From assembly GCA_023389105.1 (NCBI GenBank), contig JAEWEY010000002.1, positions 168,460 through 232,459 of the forward strand: DNA of 64,000 nucleotides, given 5' to 3'. The position numbers were made by a program, and so were the translations under genes. Origin of the DNA: Pseudomonadota bacterium (GTDB lineage: Bacteria; Pseudomonadota; Alphaproteobacteria; Sphingomonadales; Sphingomonadaceae). This document shows, in pieces, positions 42,641-51,658 of this stretch (its first letter is position 1; each line of letters begins with the position of its first letter). Below the pieces are notes generated by a model. It searched no databases, had not been told where the DNA came from, and saw only the letters and a program-made list of their open reading frames with translations.

Positions 42641-44083
42641 ATGCTCGACGCGCACCGCGTCACCTTGTCGGCCCCTGACGATTTCGAAGGCTGGCGCGAC
42701 GCCGCGCGCGATCTCGCCGACGCGGGCGTGCCTGCCAGTGCCGTCGTGTGGCGCGTCGAAGGCGATGACGGCGATCTGTTCGCGACGGATAGGGCCGCGC
42801 CGCCAGCGCCAAGCTTTGCGGTCCCGCGCGGCTTCGTCGATCTGGCTAGGGCGGTCGTTTGCCATTCCGATCCCGAGCGGTTCGCCTTGCTGTACACGCT
42901 GTTGCTGCGCTTGAAGTCCGACCGCCATGCGCTGGAGGATCAGGCCGCTCCGCTGGTCCGGCGCCTGCAGGACCTCGCGAAGTCGGTGCGCCGCGACGTG
43001 CACAAGATGCACGCCTTCGTGCGCTTTCGCGAAATTGACGACCGGTTCGTCGCCTTCTTCGAGCCGGAGCATCACATCGTCCGCCGCGCTGCGAGCTTCT
43101 TCGTCAACCGTTTCACCAGCATGCGCTGGTCGATCTTGACACCCGAGCTGTCGATCCATTGGGACGGTCAGAAGCTCACCGAAGGGCCGGGCGCTACCCG
43201 CGCCGACGCGCCGTCCGGCGACCCGCTCGAGGAGACCTGGCGGACCTACTACGCATCCATCTTCAACCCCGCGCGGCTGAAGGTTGGCGCGATGCTGAAG
43301 GAGATGCCCAAAAAATATTGGCGCAACATGCCGGAGACTTCGCTCGTTGCCCCCCTGATCGCCGGTGCACGCAATCGGGAGCTGGAGATGATCGCCAAGT
43401 CCGCTGGAGAAGCTGCCGTCGCAAAGGAAGGGCTGGCGCACCCCCTTGAGGCGGAGCGAGCAATCGAGCCTGGCGGCAACCTTCGAGCCTCATGGGAAGC
43501 GCTGCTCAAGGACGCGCGGAAGTGCACGCGCTGCGACCTCTACAAATGCGCCACGCAGACCGTGTTTGGCGAAGGGCCCTTGAACCCGCGGATCATGTTC
43601 GTCGGCGAACAGCCCGGCGATCAAGAGGATCTCGCCGGTCGACCGTTCGTCGGACCCGCCGGCCAGTTGTTCGACGCGGCGCTGGAGAAGGCCGGCATCG
43701 ACCGCACGGAGACTTACGTCACCAATGCTGTAAAGCACTTCAAGTTCGTTCAGCGCGGCAAGAAGCGCATCCACAGCAAGCCTGGCGCTGGCGAGATCGA
43801 GGCCTGCCGCTGGTGGATTTCGAACGAGCGCGAGCTGATCCGGCCGCCTGTTACCGTCGCGCTCGGCGCTACGGCGGCGCACACCCTGTTCGGCAAGACC
43901 ATGGCGATCGGCAAAAACCGCGGCGCCCCATTGCAGCTTCCGGACGGCAGCGAATGCTGGATTACCGTCCATCCCAGCTTCCTGCTGCGTATCCCCGAAG
44001 AGGACCGCCGGCAGGAGGAACGCGCCCTCTTCGTCCGCGACCTCAAGCGCATCCGCGAGCGGGCCGAGGAACTGGCCGCCTAA
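42641..44083 (+). CDS. DUF4130-UdgX fusion: uracil-DNA binding/glycosylase protein
   Basis: 480-residue two-domain protein. Residues 1-250 are the DUF4130 domain (TIGR03915-type partner of radical SAM proteins). Residues about 285-480 are a UdgX-type uracil-DNA glycosylase with GEQPGDQEDLAGRPFVGPAGQ starting at 322. Four cysteines for an iron-sulfur cluster are visible at 295, 298, 389 and 439. The loop KKRIHSKPG contains His378, equivalent to the His by which mycobacterial UdgX forms a covalent bond with DNA at uracil sites. The ATG at 42641 is used because GGAGGGG lies five bases upstream; 42626 is the other choice. Confidence 0.93.
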   Translation: MLDAHRVTLSAPDDFEGWRDAARDLADAGVPASAVVWRVEGDDGDLFATDRAAPPAPSFAVPRGFVDLARAVVCHSDPERFALLYTLLLRLKSDRHALEDQAAPLVRRLQDLAKSVRRDVHKMHAFVRFREIDDRFVAFFEPEHHIVRRAASFFVNRFTSMRWSILTPELSIHWDGQKLTEGPGATRADAPSGDPLEETWRTYYASIFNPARLKVGAMLKEMPKKYWRNMPETSLVAPLIAGARNRELEMIAKSAGEAAVAKEGLAHPLEAERAIEPGGNLRASWEALLKDARKCTRCDLYKCATQTVFGEGPLNPRIMFVGEQPGDQEDLAGRPFVGPAGQLFDAALEKAGIDRTETYVTNAVKHFKFVQRGKKRIHSKPGAGEIEACRWWISNERELIRPPVTVALGATAAHTLFGKTMAIGKNRGAPLQLPDGSECWITVHPSFLLRIPEEDRRQEERALFVRDLKRIRERAEELAA

Positions 44084-46176
44084 AAGCGGTAGCCGATGCT
44101 TGCTTTCACCGTTCGGGGCGCGCCCGGGGCGATATTGTTGTCGCCGTTCGCCGTCGGGAAATAATGCGCGCCAAACAAGTTCTCGAGGTTCACCTGCGCC
44201 TCGATGCCGCCCGGCAGCGCGTAATAAAGCGCGCCATCGACGCGGGTATAGCCCGGCAGCTTCACCGCATTGCTGATCGAAGCATAGGATTTGGACCTCG
44301 CGATCACGCCCAGGCCGGCACCAATGATCTTTGTGAAATCGTAGCGATTCCACAGCGAGAAGCTGTGACGCGGTACAAGCGGGACATGGCGCCCCGCGGG
44401 GGCGGTCGTGGTCGTCTTCGTGATCTCCGCTTTCTGGTAGGAATAGCCGCCGGAAACGAGCCAGCGGCTGGTCACGCTGCGTTCCAGCCCGAGCTCTATT
44501 CCGCGGCTACGCTGCGCACCGGTCAGCACGGTCAGGCTGGGATTGGCGGGATCGGTAGCGCGCGTATTGGTGCGGTCCAGTCGATAGATCGCGGCTGTTG
44601 CCAGCAGGCCGCCGGTAAGCTGCAGCTTGCCACCCACCTCGTAATTATCGAACCGCTCCGGCTTCAGTCCTTCGGTCACCGAGGTTAGCCCGCTGAACTG
44701 ATCACCGGACTGCGGCAGGTAGGAGCGGCTGTAGCTCGCGTAGAGTGAGAGATTGTCGGTTGGCTTCAGGACAAATCCCAGCCGCGGCGACCAAAGGTGA
44801 TCGCGGCGCCCGAACCGGCCGCCTCCTCCGGTGCGCAGGTCGTCCACGTCGACCTTGAAGCTGTCGAAGCGCAGTCCGGCGATGATTTCCAGCCAGCTGG
44901 CGGGGCGGATCTGGTCCTGAACGTACAGTGCTGCAAGGTCCGCGCGAACCCGGTTGTCGGCGTCGCTTGCCGACGGCGCAAACGTTACGTTCGCATCGAT
45001 CGTCGGGTTGGTGATCGGAACACCGTTCGTGCCCGCCGCGAAGACGGCCGTCTTGCGCAGGTTCCGCGATTTCTCGCGCCCAACCTCGAAGCCGACCAGC
45101 ATCGTCTGGTCGATGCCCGCCAATCGATTTTCCCACACCAGGTTCGTCTGGCTGAACAGATTTTCGCGGTCGTTGCGGTTGTTGTAGCCGCTCAGGGCCA
45201 CGCGTCCGGTCGCCGGGTTGTACGCACCCGGAAAGATGTTTTGATAGAATTTGTCGTAGTGGCCGAACATCGTCCGGTTCTTAAGGGTCAGGCCCTCCGC
45301 GAAGCGATGTTCGACCGCGACGGTTGCGATGTTCACGTCGGCTTTCGCGAAGCTCTTGTTCGGATCGCCGAAAAAAGTTCGCGTGAAGCTGCGAATGGGC
45401 TCGTCGCCATTGGCGGGCACGCCGCGGTCCGCGGTTCGCCGATCATGGAAATATTCGTAGCTGAGGTCGATGCGCGTATCTGGACCCGCCACCAAAGCGG
45501 CGGTGGGGTTGATCCCGTAGCGCTTGGTTTCGACGTACCGACGAAAACTGTCGCTGTCTTCGAACAAGCCATTTAGCCGGAGACCCAGGATCGGCGACAA
45601 TGGCTGATCCAGATCGACGCTTAGTCGCCGGGCACCCCAACGGTCGGCGGATACGGTCGCGTTGCGGCCCACGCTCATGGTCGGCCGCTTGAGGACACGG
45701 TTGATGACCCCGCCGCCCCCGCCGCGGCCGAAGATCATGGCGTTCGGACCCTTCAAGACCTCGACGCGATCGACGTTGTAAAAGTCGCGATAATATTGGA
45801 CGTCGTCGCGGACCCCATCGATAAAGAAGTCAGCGGTGCTGGAATTACCGCGCAGCACGATCGCATCCCGATTGCCCTCCCCGCTATTGTAGGACGCGCC
45901 CGGCACGAAGTTGAGCAGGTCCGACACCGACCGCAACTGCTGGTCTTCGATCTGCTGTTGAGTGACGACCGTAATCGCCTGCGGAACGTTGCGAATGTTG
46001 GTCGGCGTCTTGGTCGCCGTCGTGGTCATATTCACGCCATAGGGCGTTCGCTCGCCGGTGATGACGATGTCAGGCCCGGCATCGGTAGCTTCGGCAGTCA
46101 CCGCATTGTCCGCCGCATGCGCGGCTGCAGCGCTGCCGAGCAAGGTGAAAGCCAGCGAAAGTTGGTAATTCAACAC
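44080..46176 (-). CDS. TonB-dependent siderophore receptor
   Basis: Outer-membrane receptor of 698 residues for ferric siderophore uptake. A signal peptide ends near AHA (about 21), and a TonB-box-like DIVITGER lies at 35-42. The plug domain contains RNVPQAITVVTQQQIEDQQ, DLLNFVPGASY, VLRGNSSTADFFIDGVRDDVQYYRD and VEVLKGPNAMIFGRGGGGGVIN. The 22-strand barrel ends in Phe (ASIGYRF). The plug resembles catecholate receptors of the Fiu type; the true ligand is unknown. The start is a GTG at 46176. No siderophore synthesis or transport gene is adjacent. It converges with the UdgX gene, with overlapping stops. Confidence 0.93.
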   Translation of the reverse strand: MLNYQLSLAFTLLGSAAAAHAADNAVTAEATDAGPDIVITGERTPYGVNMTTTATKTPTNIRNVPQAITVVTQQQIEDQQLRSVSDLLNFVPGASYNSGEGNRDAIVLRGNSSTADFFIDGVRDDVQYYRDFYNVDRVEVLKGPNAMIFGRGGGGGVINRVLKRPTMSVGRNATVSADRWGARRLSVDLDQPLSPILGLRLNGLFEDSDSFRRYVETKRYGINPTAALVAGPDTRIDLSYEYFHDRRTADRGVPANGDEPIRSFTRTFFGDPNKSFAKADVNIATVAVEHRFAEGLTLKNRTMFGHYDKFYQNIFPGAYNPATGRVALSGYNNRNDRENLFSQTNLVWENRLAGIDQTMLVGFEVGREKSRNLRKTAVFAAGTNGVPITNPTIDANVTFAPSASDADNRVRADLAALYVQDQIRPASWLEIIAGLRFDSFKVDVDDLRTGGGGRFGRRDHLWSPRLGFVLKPTDNLSLYASYSRSYLPQSGDQFSGLTSVTEGLKPERFDNYEVGGKLQLTGGLLATAAIYRLDRTNTRATDPANPSLTVLTGAQRSRGIELGLERSVTSRWLVSGGYSYQKAEITKTTTTAPAGRHVPLVPRHSFSLWNRYDFTKIIGAGLGVIARSKSYASISNAVKLPGYTRVDGALYYALPGGIEAQVNLENLFGAHYFPTANGDNNIAPGAPRTVKASIGYRF

Positions 46177-46210
46177 TCGATCCCCTTAGTCTCGGGATCC
46201 GGCTACTGTT

Positions 46211-46229
46211 ATTGAAACTCATTCGCAAT
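46211..46229 (-). promoter_or_regulatory. Candidate Fur box before the siderophore receptor
   Basis: On the minus strand ATTGCGAATGAGTTTCAAT is an imperfect 9-1-9 palindrome (six of nine pairs match) with the alternating A/T-rich pattern of Fur boxes. It lies 35-53 bases upstream of the receptor start codon, the usual place for iron repression. The call rests on shape and context. Confidence 0.45.
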
Positions 46230-46234
46230 AGTTC

Positions 46235-46762
46235 TCACCGTTTGCGTGTTAGCACCAGGCGGTCGTCCTCGTTCGGCTTCACCTGTGCGATCGCTTTCAA
46301 CACGGACGCCTTGTTCGTGAAACGGCAACTTCTGCCCGATCCTCCCTCCACCTCTGCCCCTGCGGTGGTTGCGATTTGCCCGTCGGAGCCCTCACACCCG
46401 GGGACAAAAAAGGCGAAACCGTCACCTTGCTTCTCCCCCAAGAAATAGAGCTGCGTCTGCTCGGAGGTTGGCGTTCCGTCCTTCGTAAACCAGCCGAGGA
46501 TGCGCCCGCTGCTTCCCGGAACAGGGACGAGCCCGTAGGTGGCATCGCCGTCGTCGCTTTCCGGGTCGTTGAGCTTGGTCAGGCCCGACGGGAGGATGGA
46601 GATCGTCACATCATGCGCAGCCTTGCCGGGCTCTGTGAAGCGATAAACGCCAGGCTCAAGAACCGCTCGTGCATCGCTGTCGGCGAACAGTCCGTTGCCG
46701 AACCAGCAGCCCGACAGCGCTAGCGCCAGCAGCGCAACCAGCTGTGCCTGCCGGCGCTTCAC
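46235..46762 (-). CDS. Small lipoprotein of unknown function
   Basis: 175-residue protein with a basic N terminus, hydrophobic stretch and lipobox LSGC with Cys19 as lipid site. The mature part is beta-rich and acidic, with two cysteines (VPGCEGSDG, GRSCRFTN). It begins at a GTG one base after the smc stop, with GGAG four bases ahead, so it is coupled to smc, though a functional link is not evident. No known domain was recognised. The first-reading start at 46795 would lie inside smc and lacks a lipoprotein signal. Confidence 0.75.
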   Translation of the reverse strand: MKRRQAQLVALLALALSGCWFGNGLFADSDARAVLEPGVYRFTEPGKAAHDVTISILPSGLTKLNDPESDDGDATYGLVPVPGSSGRILGWFTKDGTPTSEQTQLYFLGEKQGDGFAFFVPGCEGSDGQIATTAGAEVEGGSGRSCRFTNKASVLKAIAQVKPNEDDRLVLTRKR

Positions 46763-46763
46763 G

Positions 46764-49700
46764 TCACTCCGCCGCGAGGAGCGTCTCCGCGGCACCCAGG
46801 TCGACGGAGACCAGTCGGCTAACGCCCTTTTCGATCATCGTCACGCCGTACAGCCGGTCCATGCGGCTCATCGTCACCGCATTGTGGGTGACAATAAGGT
46901 AACGAGTGTCCGTTTCCTGCGTCATCCGCTGCAGCAGCTCGCAGAAGCGCTCGACGTTCGCATCGTCCAGCGGCGCGTCGACCTCGTCGAGCACGCAGAT
47001 CGGCGCGGGGTTGGTCAGGAAGATCGCGAAGATCAGCGCGACTGCGGTCAACGCCTGCTCGCCACCCGACAGCAAAGTCAGGGTCGACAGCCGTTTGCCC
47101 GGTGGCTGCGCCATGATCTCCAGCCCGGCTTCCAGCGGGTCGTCGCTCTCGACCAGCTCAAGGTGGGCCTGGCCACCTTCGAACAGGGTCGTGAACAACC
47201 GCCGAAAATGCGCGTCCACCTTCTCGAACGCGGCGAGCAGGCGAACGCGGCCCTCGCGATTAAGATTGCCGATCGACCCGCGCAGGCGGTTGATCGCCTG
47301 CGTCAGCTCGTCCGCTTCCTCCGCGCCCTTTGTCCGCGCGGCGTCGAGTTCGGCGAGCTCCTGCTCCGCAACAAGATTGACCGGGCCGATGCGCTCGCGT
47401 TCGGCAACCAGCCGCTCCAGCGCTGTCGCCTGTTCGTCGGCATCGGCAGGCTCATCGGCATCGAAACCGAATTGTTCCGGCAGCCGCTGCGGCACGATCT
47501 CGAACTTCTCGACCGTCTGCCGCGCGAATTCGGCGCTCCTCGCCTGCTGCGCTTCGGTACGAGCCGTAGCGGCGGCGCGACGTTCGCGCGTTTCGGCAGA
47601 GCGTTCGTTGGCGGCCGACACCAATTGCCCGGCAGCGATCAGGTCCTGCTCGGCATCCCGCTCGGCGGCCGTGGCTTCACCGATCTGCACCTGGCTCTGA
47701 TCGTTGCGGTGCTCGCAGTCGCGGATCGATGCGTCGAGCGCCTCGGGCTCCTGCTGAAGCTCCTCGCGTTCGGCGCGCTGCTGCCCTTGCCGCTCCGTGG
47801 CAAGGGCCAGTCGCTTCTCCGCGTTGCTCTGACGCGCGCGCCATTCGGCCTGCTCGCGCCCCGCGGCCACCGACCGCTCGCGGTCGGCAGCAGTCTCGCG
47901 CGCCTTTGTCGCCGCTTCAGCGCGCTTGTCCGCAACCGCATTCGCCAGCTCGGCCGCCTTGCCGCGTGCCGTCTCAACCTCCTGCTCCAGCACCGCTGGT
48001 TCGGGGAGGGTAGTTAGCGCCTTCTCGGCTGCTGCCAGGGCTTCGCGCGAGGCAGCCAGCACTGGGTCGAGGTCCGCGAGGCGCTGGTCGAGCCCCGATC
48101 GTTGTGCCTCCAGCCGCTCCAGTCCGGCGGTCGCGGCGTCGATTGCTCGTGCCGCCTCGCGCGCGTCGCGTTCGGCCGTCAGTGCTGATGCGCGTGCCTG
48201 CTCCGCGTCCGCCCGGCACTTTTCCATCGCTCCGAGCGCCTGATGGCGTTGGTCGGTAGCGGCTTGAACCGCCTGCTCCAGGCCCGGCAATTGCTTGGCG
48301 AGATCGGCGAGGCGGTTGGCGCGAAGCAATCGCTCCGCCGCTGCCGCACCGGACGTCTCCGCAACGAACCCGTCCCAGCGCCGTACGCGCCCGTCGCGAG
48401 TGACCAGCCGCTGCCCAACCGCAAGCAACTGGCCCTCGTCGCGTTCAGCAACGCCGACCTGGCGCAAGCGACGCTTGAGCTCGTCCGGCGCATCGGCGTG
48501 ATCAGCGAGGCATTCGGTGCCCGCCGGCAACGTCGGATCCGCGGCTTGCGGCTCACTACCTTGCCACCGCCGCGCGCCTTCCGCGCCTACAGCGGCATCG
48601 GCATCTTCACCAAGCGCCGCGGCGAGCGCGCGCTCATAGCCGGGTGCAGCCCGCAGCGCCGCGATCACCGCACCGCCGCCCTGGTCCAGGGCGCGCGTCA
48701 GCGCATCATGCTCCGACCGCGCCGCCGAATGCGCAGCCCGAGCCGCGGCCAATTCGCTCTCGGCCCCGTCGCGCGCCTCTGCCGCAACCGCCCGCCCTTC
48801 TTCAGCCGCAACGCGGCGCTCTTCTGCTGCCTTCAGCGCCTCTGCCGCAGCGACGCTCTTCGCCTCGGCTTCCGCACGCAATCGCTCCTGCTCGCTGCCG
48901 TCACCAAGCGCCTGCCGTTGCTCTCCAAGGCGATGGCGCTCTTGCTCCGTCCGACCGAGTTGTGCGCGCGCCGCCTCCAGCGCCGCCTCCGCCACGCGCC
49001 GCTCCGCCCGCATAGCTGCTTGCCGCGCCAACAATTCTGCGAGCGCCGCTTCGGCCTCTCGGGATAGGGCTTCAGCGTGGCTTAGCTCGCCTGCGATGCG
49101 CGCCGATCGCGCCTCCGAATCTTCCAACCGCTGTGCAATCGCCGCCCGCTCTTCATCGAGTGCGGAAATGGCGCGTTCGGCATCGCCCTTCAGCGACGTC
49201 TCGCGCTCAATGTCCGCCTCAAGCGAGGCGTCCAGCCGATCAAGCTCGTGCAGCCGCCGCGCGACCGTGTCCCGCCGTGCTCGCGCCGCTGCCAGCTGGT
49301 GGGCCAGCTCGTGACCCTGTTCGCGAAGCTCGTTCAGCTTCGTACGTTTCTCCGCAAGGGCGCTGTTAGCCCGCTCCTGCGCCGCCTGCGCGGTCGCAAT
49401 CGCCTGCTGGATGCGCTCGACCTCTTCCGCCGCTGCGCGCGCCTCCGCCGTGGCCGCTTCGGCCGCCTGCTCGGCCTCGCGCCAGCGCGCGTGCAGCAGG
49501 CGCCCTTCGACGCTGCGGATCTGGTCGGTCAGTTTCCGGTAACGTTCGGCCGCGCGCGCCTGCCGCCTCAGCTGGGCTGCCCGCTGCTCCTGGTCGCCCA
49601 GGATTTCGCCCAGCCGCGCGAGATTGGCCTCGGCAGCGCGCAGCTTCTGCTCGGCATCCTTGCGCCGCGCATGCAGCCCGGAAATCCCGGCCGCTTCCTC

Positions 49701-50180
49701 CAGCAGTTGCCGCCGCTCGACCGGTTTGGCCGCAATGACCGTGCCGATGCGCCCCTGACTGACTAGCGCCGGGGAGTGCGCCCCGGTCGCAGCATCCGCG
49801 AACAGCAGTGACACGTCCTTCGCGCGCACGTCGCGCCCGTCGATCCGGTAGGCCGACCCGGCGCCGCGCTCGATCCGGCGGGTAATTTCGGTCTCCCTCG
49901 CGCCGATGGCATCGGCATCGCCCCGCTCGACCAAAATGGACACCTCCGCGAAGTCGCGCGGTGGGCGCGTCGCGGTGCCGGCAAAGATGACATCGTCCAT
50001 CCCACCGCCACGCAGCGACTTCGGGCTGCTTTCGCCCATCGTCCAGCGGATGGCTTCCAGCAGGTTCGACTTGCCGCATCCATTTGGCCCGACCACCCCG
50101 GTCAGGCCGGGTTCGATGCGCAATTCGGCAGGTTCTACGAAGCTCTTGAATCCGCTGAGCTTGAGCCGCCTGATCCTCAC
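46764..50180 (-). CDS. smc: Chromosome segregation SMC protein
   Basis: Condensin ATPase of 1138 residues that compacts and separates chromosomes as a dimer. Walker A GPNGCGKS is at 31-38. Two long coiled coils rich in Glu/Ala/Arg flank a hinge near the middle (ALAAALGEDADAAVG). At the C-terminal end are LSGGEQALTAVAL and Walker B ICVLDEVDAPLDDAN. The start is the GTG at 50180 (RIRRLKLSGFKSF), which gives the standard N terminus; a 61-residue longer reading is not a natural start. The two partner genes scpA and scpB are not nearby. Confidence 0.96.
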   Translation of the reverse strand: MRIRRLKLSGFKSFVEPAELRIEPGLTGVVGPNGCGKSNLLEAIRWTMGESSPKSLRGGGMDDVIFAGTATRPPRDFAEVSILVERGDADAIGARETEITRRIERGAGSAYRIDGRDVRAKDVSLLFADAATGAHSPALVSQGRIGTVIAAKPVERRQLLEEAAGISGLHARRKDAEQKLRAAEANLARLGEILGDQEQRAAQLRRQARAAERYRKLTDQIRSVEGRLLHARWREAEQAAEAATAEARAAAEEVERIQQAIATAQAAQERANSALAEKRTKLNELREQGHELAHQLAAARARRDTVARRLHELDRLDASLEADIERETSLKGDAERAISALDEERAAIAQRLEDSEARSARIAGELSHAEALSREAEAALAELLARQAAMRAERRVAEAALEAARAQLGRTEQERHRLGEQRQALGDGSEQERLRAEAEAKSVAAAEALKAAEERRVAAEEGRAVAAEARDGAESELAAARAAHSAARSEHDALTRALDQGGGAVIAALRAAPGYERALAAALGEDADAAVGAEGARRWQGSEPQAADPTLPAGTECLADHADAPDELKRRLRQVGVAERDEGQLLAVGQRLVTRDGRVRRWDGFVAETSGAAAAERLLRANRLADLAKQLPGLEQAVQAATDQRHQALGAMEKCRADAEQARASALTAERDAREAARAIDAATAGLERLEAQRSGLDQRLADLDPVLAASREALAAAEKALTTLPEPAVLEQEVETARGKAAELANAVADKRAEAATKARETAADRERSVAAGREQAEWRARQSNAEKRLALATERQGQQRAEREELQQEPEALDASIRDCEHRNDQSQVQIGEATAAERDAEQDLIAAGQLVSAANERSAETRERRAAATARTEAQQARSAEFARQTVEKFEIVPQRLPEQFGFDADEPADADEQATALERLVAERERIGPVNLVAEQELAELDAARTKGAEEADELTQAINRLRGSIGNLNREGRVRLLAAFEKVDAHFRRLFTTLFEGGQAHLELVESDDPLEAGLEIMAQPPGKRLSTLTLLSGGEQALTAVALIFAIFLTNPAPICVLDEVDAPLDDANVERFCELLQRMTQETDTRYLIVTHNAVTMSRMDRLYGVTMIEKGVSRLVSVDLGAAETLLAAE

Positions 50181-50206
50181 GCTTACCGAACCCCCTTCGC
50201 CAGCGC

Positions 50207-50896
50207 CTAGCTCTTGCCGAGCAGTGGCTTCAGCGACGGCCAGTCGTAGGCGTCGGTCTTTCGCCCGTTGATGAAGAAGGTCGGCGTGCCGGTCACGCCC
50301 AGGCCGTTTGCCACTTCGGCGATCTTCGCCAGCCGCAGTGCGGCCGCTCCATCGCGCAGGCATTGGTTCGCTCGCTGAGCAGACACCCCGCGCTTCCCGG
50401 CGATCGCGCCGATGCCGGTCGCCTTCGCGAACTCGGCATACATCTGGTTCTCGGGCAGGCTGGAGATCTGGTCGCTCTGCGCCTGATCGATGCTCCGCGA
50501 CCAGGCCGGTTGCGCGGCATAGAGATCATGCGCAATCGGGAAAAAGGTGCGCGCCCCATTGCAAGTCGCGAGCAGCGTCGCCGCGATGTCCAGACCGCTC
50601 AGAATGTACGGCCGAAACTCGTAGCTGACCTTGCCGTTCTTCACATATTCACTGACTAGTGGGTCGACCCCGGTCTCGGCAAAGTGGCGGCAGTGCGGAC
50701 AGACCAGCGAGCCGTATTCGACCAGCTTCACCGGCGCGTTCGGACGGCCCATGCGGTACCCGCCCTGCGGCGTCGCAACCACGGTGCGCGACCAATCGAC
50801 CGGGGCGGCCTTGACCGCGGGCTTCGCGACGGCCGGGGCGCCGACCGCCGTCAGCAGCAAAGCCGCCGCGCCGATCAACGCCCTTGCCAGCCTCAT
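50207..50896 (-). CDS. DsbA-like periplasmic thiol oxidoreductase (CPHC)
   Basis: 229-residue secreted thioredoxin-fold protein (DsbA family, DSBA-like type with a large helical insert). A signal peptide ends near VAK. The active site is C66-P-H-C69, identical to DsbA of Escherichia coli, and the cis-Pro motif is GVTGTPTFFING. A further Cys pair is ATCNGA and NQCLRD. It is translationally coupled with the upstream paralogue (ATGA) and precedes smc by 26 bases. It probably introduces disulfides, with DsbB (36512) as electron acceptor. Confidence 0.9.
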   Translation of the reverse strand: MRLARALIGAAALLLTAVGAPAVAKPAVKAAPVDWSRTVVATPQGGYRMGRPNAPVKLVEYGSLVCPHCRHFAETGVDPLVSEYVKNGKVSYEFRPYILSGLDIAATLLATCNGARTFFPIAHDLYAAQPAWSRSIDQAQSDQISSLPENQMYAEFAKATGIGAIAGKRGVSAQRANQCLRDGAAALRLAKIAEVANGLGVTGTPTFFINGRKTDAYDWPSLKPLLGKS

Positions 50897-51654
50897 TTTA
50901 CAGCAGCCTCGAGCTGCGGCTTCAGTGCCGCCCAATTGGCCGTGTCCGGAAGTAGCTTGCCGTTCAGGATGAACGAGGGCGTACCCTTGAATTCCGGATA
51001 GTTGTTGTTGACGTCAGAGGTCAGCTGTACCTCATTGTTGATCATCTTCTGATCGCTCAGGCACTGGTTGGCCTTCGCCTGCGGCAGACCCCGCGCGGCG
51101 GCCCAGTCCTGCAGCCCCATGATGCTTGCGAACTGCACGAACTCCTGCTCCGGCGGCAGTTGCTGCAACTGCTGCAACTTGTCCTGCGGCGTCGCTTCCA
51201 TCTTTCCAAGCAGCGTCGACTGGTCGCGGTACAGTGCCTCGGCGATCGGGAAGAATGTCTTCGGGCCATTGCAACGCGCGACGAGGTTCGCCGCCATGTC
51301 GATCGGGCCGTGAATGATATAGGGTCGGAACTCCCAGCTGATCTTGCCGGTCTTCACGTAATCGTTGACCAGGGTCGGCACGCCTTCATCGGCGAAGCGC
51401 TTGCAGACCGGGCAGAACAGCGAGCCGATCTCGACCAGCTTCACCTTGGCATTGGGATTGCCCATCATGAAGCCGCCCGCGGAGGTCGCGTTAGTGACGT
51501 CGGCCCAGGTGCCGCCCGGAGGCGGGTTGGCCTGCGTGATCTGCACCGTGCTCGCCGGTGCGTCGCCACCGCCGCCGCTGGTTTGATTGTCTTTGTTGCA
51601 GGCGCCAAGGGCCAGGACGGCCATTCCGGCGGTCAGGAAATTGCGGACCTTCAT
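50893..51654 (-). CDS. DsbA-like lipoprotein thiol oxidoreductase (CPVC)
   Basis: 253-residue paralogue of the next gene. The lipobox LGAC puts a lipid on Cys19, so it is membrane-tethered. The active site is C81-P-V-C84 and the cis-Pro segment is FKGTPSFILNG. A conserved extra Cys pair lies in ARCNGP and NQCLSD. The different dipeptide between the active cysteines (VPC versus HPC types) suggests a different redox potential from its partner. The pair may divide work between oxidation and isomerisation or haem maturation; this is inference. Upstream lies the DUF721 gene. Confidence 0.9.
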   Translation of the reverse strand: MKVRNFLTAGMAVLALGACNKDNQTSGGGGDAPASTVQITQANPPPGGTWADVTNATSAGGFMMGNPNAKVKLVEIGSLFCPVCKRFADEGVPTLVNDYVKTGKISWEFRPYIIHGPIDMAANLVARCNGPKTFFPIAEALYRDQSTLLGKMEATPQDKLQQLQQLPPEQEFVQFASIMGLQDWAAARGLPQAKANQCLSDQKMINNEVQLTSDVNNNYPEFKGTPSFILNGKLLPDTANWAALKPQLEAAVK

Positions 51655-51658
51655 CGGT

